From contig UQOX01000050.1 in the NCBI GenBank assembly GCA_900542765.1, forward strand, positions 1-7,043: DNA of 7,043 nt. Direction: 5' to 3'. The notes beneath the pieces are model-generated. The model worked only from the letters and a program-made list of their open reading frames with translations, ran no database searches and was not told the DNA's origin. Below, in pieces: positions 1-6,012 of the stretch (position 1 is its first letter; each line of letters begins with the position of its first letter). A program made the translations under genes and the position numbers. The DNA comes from an uncultured Porphyromonadaceae bacterium. Lineage in GTDB: Bacteria; Bacteroidota; Bacteroidia; Bacteroidales; UBA11471.

Positions 1-321
1 GTAGCCATCGTCATTCTCATTTACAATCTCTCCGACCCGGCCGGATTTGAAAAGATTTGGCGGTACTTTGCATGGAGCAACCAGGCTCTTTCGGTCTTCA
101 CCTTATGGGCTATCACCATTTATCTTTCACAAAAAGGGAAACCCTATTGGATTACACTCATACCGGCACTTTTCATGATGACTGTCGTACTCACCTATAT
201 ATTGTTCGACCGTTCGGGTATAGCACTCTCCTACACCAACTCGATTGTCATCGCACTGATTATCACAGCAGCATCGGCCATATATTTCTTTGTGCGCCGT
301 ACCGCAAACAAAAGAATCTAA
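1..321 (+). CDS. cstA: CstA-type carbon starvation / pyruvate-peptide transporter, C-terminal part
   Basis: This is the end of a polytopic inner-membrane protein. It is open at the left edge and 106 codons remain before a TAA at 319-321. The visible part contains the pattern WRYFAWSNQALSVFTLWA (residues 20-37 of the fragment) followed by KPYWITLIPALFM (47-59), which I recognise as the conserved C-terminal region of CstA. About three hydrophobic segments can be seen (roughly 28-43, 50-69 and 80-98), followed by a short basic tail, RRTANKRI. CstA family members take up pyruvate or peptides across the cytoplasmic membrane, typically when carbon is scarce. That role is family knowledge and is not shown by this fragment. 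The gene is followed after about 20 bases by a strong hairpin, so its transcript probably ends there, apart from the tRNA downstream. The family assignment is fairly sure. Substrate and regulation cannot be judged because the N-terminal part and promoter lie outside the window. Confidence 0.85.
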   Translation, partial: VAIVILIYNLSDPAGFEKIWRYFAWSNQALSVFTLWAITIYLSQKGKPYWITLIPALFMMTVVLTYILFDRSGIALSYTNSIVIALIITAASAIYFFVRRTANKRI

Positions 322-340
322 ATTCTCATTGTCCCATACC

Positions 341-377
341 GATAAAGGTCGGCAGCAACAGGCTGTCGACCTTTATC
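341..377 (+). terminator. Hairpin terminator after cstA
   Basis: Bases 341-356 pair with 362-377 to give a 16-bp stem with one G-U pair (352/366) and a five-base loop (357-361, AACAG). It begins 19 bases after the cstA stop codon. No clean U-run follows (ATATAATGAGG), so intrinsic termination is inferred from stem strength and position. The outer stem arms read GATAAAGGTCG and CGACCTTTATC. Confidence 0.75.
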
Positions 378-453
378 ATATAATGAGGTTTAAGCAGCAT
401 CATCTTGCATGCGACACACATAGAGCAGATTCTCACGGCATGCTGAAATTATA

Positions 454-484
454 TTTGCAATAACAAAAAAATATACTACCTTTG
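454..484 (+). promoter_or_regulatory. Bacteroidetes-type promoter for tRNA-Pro
   Basis: TTTG at 454-457 (-33 element) and TACCTTTG at 477-484 (-7 element, consensus TAnnTTTG) are separated by 19 bases, the spacing expected for the Bacteroidetes primary sigma factor. The -7 element ends 13 bases before the tRNA 5' end, leaving a leader of only a few bases. This fits a dedicated tRNA promoter. Confidence 0.75.
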
Positions 485-497
485 TGGCCGTGAAAAA

Positions 498-572
498 CGG
501 GGTGTAGCGCAGTCCGGTTAGCGCACCTGCTTTGGGAGCAGGGGGTCGCGAGTTCGAATCTCGCCACCCCGA
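498..572 (+). tRNA. tRNA-Pro (anticodon UGG)
   Basis: A full cloverleaf folds by hand. The acceptor stem is 498-504 with 565-571 (7 bp) and base 572 (A) is the discriminator. The D stem is 507-510 with 521-524, and its loop contains GG. The anticodon stem is 526-530 with 538-542, and its loop 531-537 reads TTTGGGA, placing anticodon TGG at 533-535. The variable loop is 5 bases. The T stem is 548-552 with 560-564, with loop TTCGAAT. The 3' CCA is not encoded (CAC follows), so it must be added enzymatically. The UGG anticodon can read all or most CCN proline codons. The gene has its own promoter upstream and a hairpin 7 bases downstream, so it appears to be a single-gene transcription unit. All expected pairs are present and no defect is seen. 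Confidence 0.97.
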
Positions 573-579
573 CACAACG

Positions 580-616
580 AAACGGGTTGATAATCATGTC
601 GATTATCAACCCGTTT
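580..616 (+). terminator. Hairpin terminator after tRNA-Pro, possibly bidirectional
   Basis: Bases 580-595 are perfectly complementary to 601-616: a 16-bp stem with a five-base loop (596-600, ATGTC). It starts 7 bases after the tRNA discriminator base and is followed by CTATTTTCC. It also lies 68 bases beyond the stop codon of the convergent minus-strand gene that ends at 685, so the same stem could stop transcription from both sides. Use in both directions is inference. Confidence 0.8.
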
Positions 617-641
617 CTATTTTCCGACTGTTTATGGGATT

Positions 642-672
642 GTCGGGACCTGTAATCGGCATCATTCCCGAC
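642..672 (-). terminator. Weak candidate hairpin after the minus-strand cassette
   Basis: GTCGGGA at 642-648 pairs with TCCCGAC at 666-672, a 7-bp stem with a long 17-base loop. It begins 12 bases past the stop codon of the minus-strand gene ending at 685. No U-tract follows on that strand. It may contribute to 3' end formation or be chance. The stronger stem at 580-616 is the better candidate for ending this transcript. Confidence 0.3.
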
Positions 673-684
673 GGCCGCCTGCCA

Positions 685-942
685 TTATTTCTCCGACGAG
701 CATATCATGCAAGGTCTTCGACCCATTTTCTCGGCGGCTTCGACCGAGTACACCTTTACTCGACCACGGCATTGTTTCAGAGAGGGACACTCTTTGTCGA
801 GATGATAGGTCGAAGCATAACCGCCGGTACAAAGGAATGCGATAACCACTCTCACAGGAGGCTTCACGGCCGAGACCTTACTCCCATCGAAAAAAGGCAG
901 GACAATCGCCATAAGGACGATTGTCAATCCACGACGCCACAT
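685..942 (-). CDS. Small exported Cys/His protein with YHxxxxC...PCxxC motif
   Basis: An 85-residue protein. The N-terminus (WRRG, then a hydrophobic stretch at about 6-18) looks like a signal peptide, with a possible cleavage after VSA at residue 25. The mature part of about 60 residues carries CTGGYASTYH (38-47), C52, C58, then an EAAEKMGRRPC segment ending in C78 and C81 (PCMIC). The spaced pattern YHxxxxCxxL...A..xGxxPCxxC is one I know from small secreted proteins and from the ends of some secreted nucleases. It is probably a metal-binding fold with H47, C52, C78 and C81 as likely ligands. The binding is inferred, and no nuclease domain is present. The ATG lies 6 bases after the stop of the upstream nitroreductase gene, so the two are probably co-transcribed and may be translationally coupled. 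No function can be named. Because the signal peptide and Cys pattern make sense in this frame, I take the gene to be real. Confidence 0.75.
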   Translation of the reverse strand: MWRRGLTIVLMAIVLPFFDGSKVSAVKPPVRVVIAFLCTGGYASTYHLDKECPSLKQCRGRVKVYSVEAAEKMGRRPCMICSSEK

Positions 943-948
943 AAATTA

Positions 949-1587
949 TCAATCGATAAATTTCACTTTGCCAGCATCACGGGGCTTGGCTGCGGGAGCT
1001 TCATCGGGATAACCCACGGCAATCGCATAGAGCAGTTCATAATCATCGGGGAGTTGCAGTTGCTCGACATATACGGCGGCTTCTTTGCTTTCTTTCATAA
1101 AGCGTATCGGATTCCCGAGACAGCAGGTACCCAATCCCATCGACTGGGCTGCCAACATGATGTTCTCACTCAGCAATCCACAATCGAATTGTGCCTCTCC
1201 GCTTTTGGGCGATGCCACAAAAATCACGGCAGGAGCGTTGCGGAACATATTTTTGAAATTGGGGTCTTCTCCCGCTTTCGGGTTGGCTTCGAGATAGATG
1301 GCTGTTATGCCATTGATATATTCGGGATTATCGACAACCCGCACCTGCCATTGTTGGCGGTTCACAGCACTTGGAGCGTTGATGCCACACTCGGTCAAAA
1401 TTTGCAACGTGTCACGGGAAACGGGTTTCTCCTGATACTTGCGTATGCTACGACGTTCCATGATGGTTTTAACCACAAGGTTCTCTTCATTTGCGGCAAC
1501 TTCGTTGTTTTGCGGTGCCGGCGAACATGATACTACGGCCACAGCCATGGCCAGACTCATAAGGCCAATTAAATTCTTTCTTTTCAT
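949..1587 (-). CDS. Nitroreductase-family FMN protein with lipoprotein signal peptide
   Basis: A 212-residue protein of the FMN-dependent nitroreductase family, whose members reduce nitro compounds, quinones or related substrates with NAD(P)H. FMN-contact motifs are visible: RRSIRKY at 45-51, APSAVNRQQWQ at 71-81, and GLGTCCLG at 151-158. The last contains an adjacent Cys pair in the flavin-loop region. The N-terminus (KRKN, then a hydrophobic stretch at 5-20) ends in VVSC with C21 as the probable lipidated cysteine, followed by a polar linker before the catalytic domain. This would make it an envelope-anchored flavoenzyme, whereas most family members are cytoplasmic. The reading frame stays open to a TTG at 1596, but I chose the ATG at 1587 because it gives the usual short basic lipoprotein start and leaves a 12-base gap from the META gene upstream. 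The substrate is unknown, and so is how the flavin would be supplied and reduced outside the cytoplasm. Confidence 0.88.
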   Translation of the reverse strand: MKRKNLIGLMSLAMAVAVVSCSPAPQNNEVAANEENLVVKTIMERRSIRKYQEKPVSRDTLQILTECGINAPSAVNRQQWQVRVVDNPEYINGITAIYLEANPKAGEDPNFKNMFRNAPAVIFVASPKSGEAQFDCGLLSENIMLAAQSMGLGTCCLGNPIRFMKESKEAAVYVEQLQLPDDYELLYAIAVGYPDEAPAAKPRDAGKVKFID

Positions 1588-1599
1588 ACTTGGCAATAT

Positions 1600-2013
1600 T
1601 TATAATACTGATACCAACGACATAATCTCTTCTTTCTTGTCATTGTAAAAGTAGAGATACGTTTTGTCTTTCTTCTCTTTCACATCAAAGGTGTTTGTTT
1701 CGTTGAAGGCACGCATGATTTCACCCTCCGATAACGCATCGGGGCACGCCATCATCGTTGTTGCCAGATTTTTAAGGGACAGGGTCTGTTTTTCCGAAAC
1801 CGAATAAGGTCCGAAGAAGCGGTTGCAACCATTACAGCCCGACACCTGCATGGCCTGGGTATCGAACGTGATTATGGCCGTATCGGCCACAACGACAGGC
1901 TGTCCGTAGGCAGTCTCAATCAACCACGAACCTTCCAGCGAAACATTTTTGGAGGAGCAGGCCCCCAACATCATCAAAATGGCCGTTGCGGCCATGAAAT
2001 AAAACTTTTTCAT
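1600..2013 (-). CDS. META/HslJ-domain lipoprotein
   Basis: A 137-residue protein. KKF and a hydrophobic stretch (4-16) lead to the lipobox LGAC, with C19 as the predicted lipidated residue. The rest matches the META (HslJ-like) domain: GSW at 28-30, SGCNGCNRFFGPY at 58-70 and TTMMACPD at 85-92, followed by an E-rich helix region and the closing beta strands near 118-136. Family members include E. coli HslJ, a heat-inducible outer-membrane lipoprotein linked to novobiocin resistance; a biochemical activity is not well defined. The extra cysteines (C60, C63, C90) could form disulfides in the envelope. It is the first gene of the minus-strand cassette. Its ATG lies about 37 bases from the end of the -7 element at 2051-2058, and its stop is 12 bases before the nitroreductase ATG. 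The domain call is strong and the role is open. Confidence 0.9.
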   Translation of the reverse strand: MKKFYFMAATAILMMLGACSSKNVSLEGSWLIETAYGQPVVVADTAIITFDTQAMQVSGCNGCNRFFGPYSVSEKQTLSLKNLATTMMACPDALSEGEIMRAFNETNTFDVKEKKDKTYLYFYNDKKEEIMSLVSVL

Positions 2014-2050
2014 AACAACATCTAACGATTAAAATACTTATACATTTCAA

Positions 2051-2082
2051 CAAATATAAGAAGAAATATTTCTTTTGCCAAA
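2051..2082 (-). promoter_or_regulatory. Promoter of the META-nitroreductase-Cys/His cassette
   Basis: Read on the minus strand, TTTG (2082 down to 2079) and TATATTTG (2058 down to 2051, matching TAnnTTTG) are separated by 20 bases, as expected for a Bacteroidetes promoter. Transcription would begin near 2044, giving a leader of about 30 bases before the ATG at 2013. Confidence 0.7.
2061..2074. promoter_or_regulatory. Perfect 14-bp palindrome in promoter spacer, candidate operator
   Basis: The sequence AAGAAATATTTCTT is its own reverse complement. It lies between the -33 and -7 elements of the minus-strand promoter, where a dimeric repressor or activator could act. The region is AT-rich, so a chance palindrome is possible. 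No regulator gene lies next to it in the window. Confidence 0.35.
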
Positions 2083-2173
2083 CGTCACCACATCAATTAT
2101 GTCAAATATTACGCCATAAAACTTTCTCTTTGCAATTCTCAATTTTTCTTTTTTGGGAAAGAAACAAGATTCG

Positions 2174-2205
2174 TTTGGGTATGACAAACGATTTTTCTAC
2201 CTTTG
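2174..2205 (+). promoter_or_regulatory. Promoter of the sua5-glycosyltransferase-clc-fmt run
   Basis: TTTG at 2174-2177 and TACCTTTG at 2198-2205 are spaced by 20 bases and match the Bacteroidetes -33/-7 consensus; the -7 box is identical to that of the tRNA promoter. The start of transcription should fall near 2212, about 17 bases before the ATG at 2229. Any start codon upstream of that would not be on this mRNA. Confidence 0.75.
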
Positions 2206-2228
2206 TTTTCGATAAAAAAGCTCGAAAT

Positions 2229-2795
2229 ATGATAGAAGATGACATAAAAAAAGCCTGCGAAGTCATGGAAAAAGGCGGGCTTATTCTCTATCCGACCGAC
2301 ACGATTTGGGGCATCGGTTGCGATGCCACCAACGAAGAGGCCGTGAAACGGGTATATGAAATAAAAAACCGCATCGACAGCAAGGCACTGATCATATTGG
2401 TCGACAAACCGGCCAAAGTCGACTTCTATGTACGCGAGGTTCCCGAGATTGCTTGGGACCTTATCGAGGTGGCCGACAAGCCACTGACCATTGTGTATCC
2501 TCACGCCCGCAACTTGGCACCGAATGTCTTGGCGCAAGATGGTAGCGTAGGCATACGCATCACCCGGGAAGAATTTTCTCGGAAACTGTGCGAACGATTC
2601 AGGAAAGCAATCGTTTCGACATCGGCCAACATCAGCGGCCAACCCTCCCCGGCATGCTTTGCCGAAATCTCCGACGAGATAAAACAGGCTGTCGATTACA
2701 TCGTCACCTACCGTCAGGAGGACCCGACGAAACCCGCACCATCGAGTGTCATCGCCATTGGTGACGGAGGTGTCATAAAAATACTACGCCCCTGA
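2229..2795 (+). CDS. tsaC: Threonylcarbamoyl-AMP synthase, short TsaC/Sua5 (YrdC) type
   Basis: A 188-residue single YrdC-domain protein. It makes L-threonylcarbamoyl-AMP from threonine, bicarbonate and ATP in the cytoplasm. This is the first step of t6A modification at position 37 of tRNAs that read ANN codons. Seen motifs are YPTDTIWGIGCDA at 21-33, KNR at 46-48, SVGIR at 106-110, STSANISG at 130-137 and PSSV at 171-174 near the end, which corresponds to the usual PSTV. The length fits the short bacterial TsaC form; the extra Sua5 C-terminal domain is absent. The frame is open upstream to 2130, but the ATG at 2229 is chosen because the promoter lies inside that extension and because alignment with the family starts at this helix. 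The gene heads a tight four-gene run, and the next ATG begins two bases after its stop. Confidence 0.93.
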   Translation: MIEDDIKKACEVMEKGGLILYPTDTIWGIGCDATNEEAVKRVYEIKNRIDSKALIILVDKPAKVDFYVREVPEIAWDLIEVADKPLTIVYPHARNLAPNVLAQDGSVGIRITREEFSRKLCERFRKAIVSTSANISGQPSPACFAEISDEIKQAVDYIVTYRQEDPTKPAPSSVIAIGDGGVIKILRP

Positions 2796-2797
2796 AA

Positions 2798-4213
2798 ATG
2801 AAGCCGAAACAACAAATTGCGAAATATGTCATTAGCGATTTTATATCGACTAATATAGGGTGGCTTTTGTTCAACATATTCCGTTACTACCTGTTACCGA
2901 TAAACAACGATATCGGTTCATTGGTAAGGTATCTCTCCTACCACACGGTCATCGAGGGACAGATACTCTTTCCGTTGCTTTTCATGGGTATATTCTACTT
3001 ATCGGGATATTATAACCAACCGTTCCTGAAATCGCGGCTCGAAGAGTTTTTCACGACCTTCTATTCGCTGCTCATCGGTACCATCATCATCTTTTTCATC
3101 GCCATCATCAACGACCTCTCTTACGGAGATTACAGTTACAGCGCGTTCATCGGTATTTTTGCCATCGAATTTATATGGGTCTATCCGATGCGAGCCATGA
3201 TTACCGGCTATGCCACACATCAAATCCATACCGGCCGATGGGGATACAACACCTTGATTATCGGAGCCGGTAAAAACGGATACGCTTTGGCTCACGAGAT
3301 GCGCAACCAAAAGCATTCGACAGGATTCAAGATTGTGGGGTATGTAACAACCGAATGTGACTCGCCGCAAAATGAAGCCGATGAGCTGCCTCGTTTCGCG
3401 CCGGACAGACTCTCCCGGCTCATTCAAGAGAAGCAAATCCGTCGGCTCATCGTCGCCCTCGACCGCCATGATTGGCGTTCGTTGCAGAAAGAGACCAATG
3501 CCTTGTATGGGTACGACATTCCCATACTGCTTCCGACCGACCTCTACGATTCGCTGCTTTCCCGGGCAAAAATGACCAATATCCTCGGCACACCGCTCAT
3601 CGATATTACAACCTGCGCCCTCTCCGAGAGTCAGAAAAACATCAAACGGCTGTGTGATGTCATTTTCTCGGCTTTGGCGCTTATCGTGCTCTCCCCGTTA
3701 TTTGCCATCATAGCCATTGCCATTAAGGCATCTTCGCCGGGCAAAGTCCTATATAAACAATCGCGCGTGGGATTACGAAGAAAAGACTTCACCCTCTACA
3801 AGTTCAGAAGCATGGTAACCGATGCCGAAAAGGAAGGGACTCCGGTATTATCGAGTGAGAACGATCCCCGCATCACCCCGCTGGGCAGAATATTGAGAAA
3901 ATATCGTCTCGATGAGCTACCCCAATTCTGGAACGTACTCAAAGGCGACATGTCGCTTGTGGGCCCGCGTCCCGAACGCCGCTACTTTGTAGAGCAACTT
4001 CTGCAACAGGTTCCCCACTACCACCTCATACACCAGTTGCGCCCTGGCCTTACCTCTTGGGGCATGGTAAAATATGGCTATGCACGCAATATCGACGAAA
4101 TGTCGGAGCGGCTCAAATATGAGATGCTTTATCTCGAAAACATCTCTCTGACGCTCGACCTGAAAATCATAATATACACAATAAAGACGGTTCTTACCGG
4201 GAAAGGTATTTAA
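2798..4213 (+). CDS. Polyprenyl-phosphate hexose-1-phosphate transferase (WbaP/WcaJ-like)
   Basis: A 471-residue membrane protein that starts synthesis of a capsule, exopolysaccharide or O-antigen by moving a sugar-1-phosphate from a nucleotide sugar to undecaprenyl phosphate. The N-terminal part has about four membrane segments (roughly 12-34, 53-71, 86-105 and 114-135). A Rossmann-like domain follows (TLIIGAGKNGYALAHEM, 152-168). The C-terminal catalytic domain begins with KRLCDVIFSALALIVLSP (283-300), where P300 breaks the re-entrant membrane helix, and continues with KFRSM (335-339), the catalytic D372-E373 pair in LDELPQFWN, VGPRPE (388-393) and RPGLTSWGMVKYGYA (415-429). All signature residues are present, so it should be active. 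The sugar (glucose, galactose or other) cannot be told from the sequence. It sits two bases after tsaC and five bases before clc, with no other glycan gene nearby. It may serve a glycan locus elsewhere on the chromosome. Confidence 0.93.
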   Translation: MKPKQQIAKYVISDFISTNIGWLLFNIFRYYLLPINNDIGSLVRYLSYHTVIEGQILFPLLFMGIFYLSGYYNQPFLKSRLEEFFTTFYSLLIGTIIIFFIAIINDLSYGDYSYSAFIGIFAIEFIWVYPMRAMITGYATHQIHTGRWGYNTLIIGAGKNGYALAHEMRNQKHSTGFKIVGYVTTECDSPQNEADELPRFAPDRLSRLIQEKQIRRLIVALDRHDWRSLQKETNALYGYDIPILLPTDLYDSLLSRAKMTNILGTPLIDITTCALSESQKNIKRLCDVIFSALALIVLSPLFAIIAIAIKASSPGKVLYKQSRVGLRRKDFTLYKFRSMVTDAEKEGTPVLSSENDPRITPLGRILRKYRLDELPQFWNVLKGDMSLVGPRPERRYFVEQLLQQVPHYHLIHQLRPGLTSWGMVKYGYARNIDEMSERLKYEMLYLENISLTLDLKIIIYTIKTVLTGKGI

Positions 4214-4218
4214 AATAA

Positions 4219-6000
4219 ATGAAACAAGACTTGTTTCTGAAAATTCTCGTATGGCGGGAAAAGCACATCAAGGAGAAAGATTTCGTCTTGATACTGAGCT
4301 TTTTTATCGGTCTGTTCGGAGCCATTGCCGCCCTCATACTGAAAGAGGCGATACACTTGATACAGAACCTCCTCACCGACCATTTTTCTATCGACGGAGC
4401 CAACTACCTCTACCTGCTCTATCCTATTATCGGCATCGGTCTATCATGGCTTTATGTGCGTTATGTTGTCAAAGACGACATCAGCCACGGTGTCACAAGG
4501 GTACTATATGCCATTTCACAACGCAAAAGCCGATTGAAACCCCATAACATGTATAGCTCGGTGGTGGCCAGTTCCATCACGATAGGTTTTGGTGGATCTG
4601 TTGGAGCCGAAGCTCCTATCGTCTACACGGGAGCCGCCATCGGGTCGAACTTGGGAAAACTGTTCCGCCTCGACCCCCGGACACTCATGTTGCTGGTGGG
4701 GTGCGGTGCGGCAGCCGGTATAGCAGGCATTTTCAAAGCGCCGTTTGCCGGATTGCTGTTCACCATCGAAGTATTGATGATCGACCTCACGGCGACCTCC
4801 ATTACGCCGCTCATCGTTGCCTCGGCAACCGCTGCGACCATTACCTATGTCGTCTCGGGGGGAGATGCGCAATTTGCGATTGACCACTCCCAGGCATTTG
4901 CCTATGACCGCATACCCTATGTCATCTTGCTGGGCGTATGCTGTGGATTTGTATCGCTCTACTTCACCCGCATGATATACTTCCTCGAAGGGGTTTTCAA
5001 GAAATTGAAACGTCCGATAGGGAAGTTTTTATTGGGTTCTCTTATTCTGAGTATAACCATCTTTTTCCTTCCTCCCCTTTATGGCGAAGGCTATGATTCG
5101 ATATTGAAGTTGTTGAATGGACAAGCCGAAGCTGTTACCGACGGGAGCCTTTTCTATGCATGGAAAGATAATTTCGGAGTATTGGCCCTCTTCCTTACCC
5201 TAATCGTACTCTTCAAAGTCTTTGCTACGGCAGCGACCAACGGAGGCGGAGGCGTGGGCGGAACATTCGCCCCGAGCCTTTATGTGGGGTGTATCTTCGG
5301 ATTCCTGTTTGCTTTTGTCTTAAATCATTTCAACCCGTTTGCCATAACCCTATCGACGACCAATTTTGCGCTCATGGGTATGGCCGGAGTCATGTCGGGC
5401 GTCATGCATGCGCCGTTGATGGCACTCTTCCTTACAGCCGAACTGACAGGAAGCTACGACCTGTTCCTGCCCCTAATGATTACCTCGGCTGTCGCCTTTT
5501 GGACCATCAGGCTGTTTGAATCGCATAGCATCTACACCTTGCGTCTGGCTCAAAAAGGAGAACTGATTACCCACCACAAAGACAAAGCCGTACTCACCTT
5601 GCTCAAAATAGACAGCGTTATCGAGAACGACTTTCTGCCCGTGCGCCCCGAAATGACGCTGGGCGATATGGTGAAAGTAATTTCAGCCTCACACCGCAAC
5701 ATATTTCCGGTTCTCGACAAAGACGGCATCATGCTCGGTATCGTACTACTCGATGACATTCGCAACATCATGTTCCGCACCGAACTTTACGAACGATTCA
5801 AAGTGAGCACGTTCATGACCGTTCCTCCCGGAAAAATCGAGATAGGCATGCCGATGGAGAAAGTCATGAAAATCTTCGACGAAACCAATGCCTGGAATCT
5901 GCCTGTCGTCGATGAACAGGGCAAATATGTAGGATTTGTCTCAAAATCGAAGATATTCAACTCCTATCGCCGCGTACTGGTACATTTCTCACAAGACTAA
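4219..6000 (+). CDS. ClC-family chloride channel/transporter with two CBS domains
   Basis: A 593-residue inner-membrane protein. The ClC core covers about residues 20-445. The second anion-pathway motif appears as GSVGAEAP (126-133), with E131 as the external gating glutamate. The third is GTFAP (348-352), within a Gly-rich run at 342-348. Y439 is a plausible equivalent of the central Tyr of E. coli ClcA. The usual GSGIP motif is replaced by ISHG (88-91). In helix H (APFAGLLFTIEVLM, 174-187), V185 falls where proton-coupled exchangers often have the internal glutamate (E203 in E. coli ClcA). Two CBS domains fill the C-terminus (about 467-522 and 527-585), and in this family they can bind adenine nucleotides and tune gating. 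Whether it is a channel, a Cl-/H+ exchanger or carries another anion cannot be decided from the sequence. The ATG follows the previous stop by five bases, and fmt starts 12 bases after the TAA. Confidence 0.93.
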   Translation: MKQDLFLKILVWREKHIKEKDFVLILSFFIGLFGAIAALILKEAIHLIQNLLTDHFSIDGANYLYLLYPIIGIGLSWLYVRYVVKDDISHGVTRVLYAISQRKSRLKPHNMYSSVVASSITIGFGGSVGAEAPIVYTGAAIGSNLGKLFRLDPRTLMLLVGCGAAAGIAGIFKAPFAGLLFTIEVLMIDLTATSITPLIVASATAATITYVVSGGDAQFAIDHSQAFAYDRIPYVILLGVCCGFVSLYFTRMIYFLEGVFKKLKRPIGKFLLGSLILSITIFFLPPLYGEGYDSILKLLNGQAEAVTDGSLFYAWKDNFGVLALFLTLIVLFKVFATAATNGGGGVGGTFAPSLYVGCIFGFLFAFVLNHFNPFAITLSTTNFALMGMAGVMSGVMHAPLMALFLTAELTGSYDLFLPLMITSAVAFWTIRLFESHSIYTLRLAQKGELITHHKDKAVLTLLKIDSVIENDFLPVRPEMTLGDMVKVISASHRNIFPVLDKDGIMLGIVLLDDIRNIMFRTELYERFKVSTFMTVPPGKIEIGMPMEKVMKIFDETNAWNLPVVDEQGKYVGFVSKSKIFNSYRRVLVHFSQD

Positions 6001-6012
6001 AAACACATCATC

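Noticed and set aside
57..383. Plus-strand open frame of 108 codons
   Set aside because: It is out of frame with the cstA end and continues into the terminator hairpin, and the cstA frame carries family motifs.
390..575. Minus-strand open frame of 61 codons
   Set aside because: It is antisense to tRNA-Pro; the stretch SGWRDSNSRPPAPKAGAL is a well-known false protein made by translating the complement of tRNA genes.
532..1530. Long plus-strand open frame of 332 codons
   Set aside because: It begins inside the tRNA, runs through the tRNA terminator and lies opposite the nitroreductase and Cys/His genes, whose motifs are clear. It reads as low-sense sequence rich in His, Arg and Phe with no domain.
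1587..1596. TTG start at 1596 for the nitroreductase
   Set aside because: It would add only three residues (MPS) before an ATG at 1587 that gives a standard lipoprotein N-terminus, and it leaves only three bases after the META stop codon.
2139..2642. Minus-strand open frame of 167 codons
   Set aside because: It is opposite tsaC and covers that gene's promoter; no recognisable domain.
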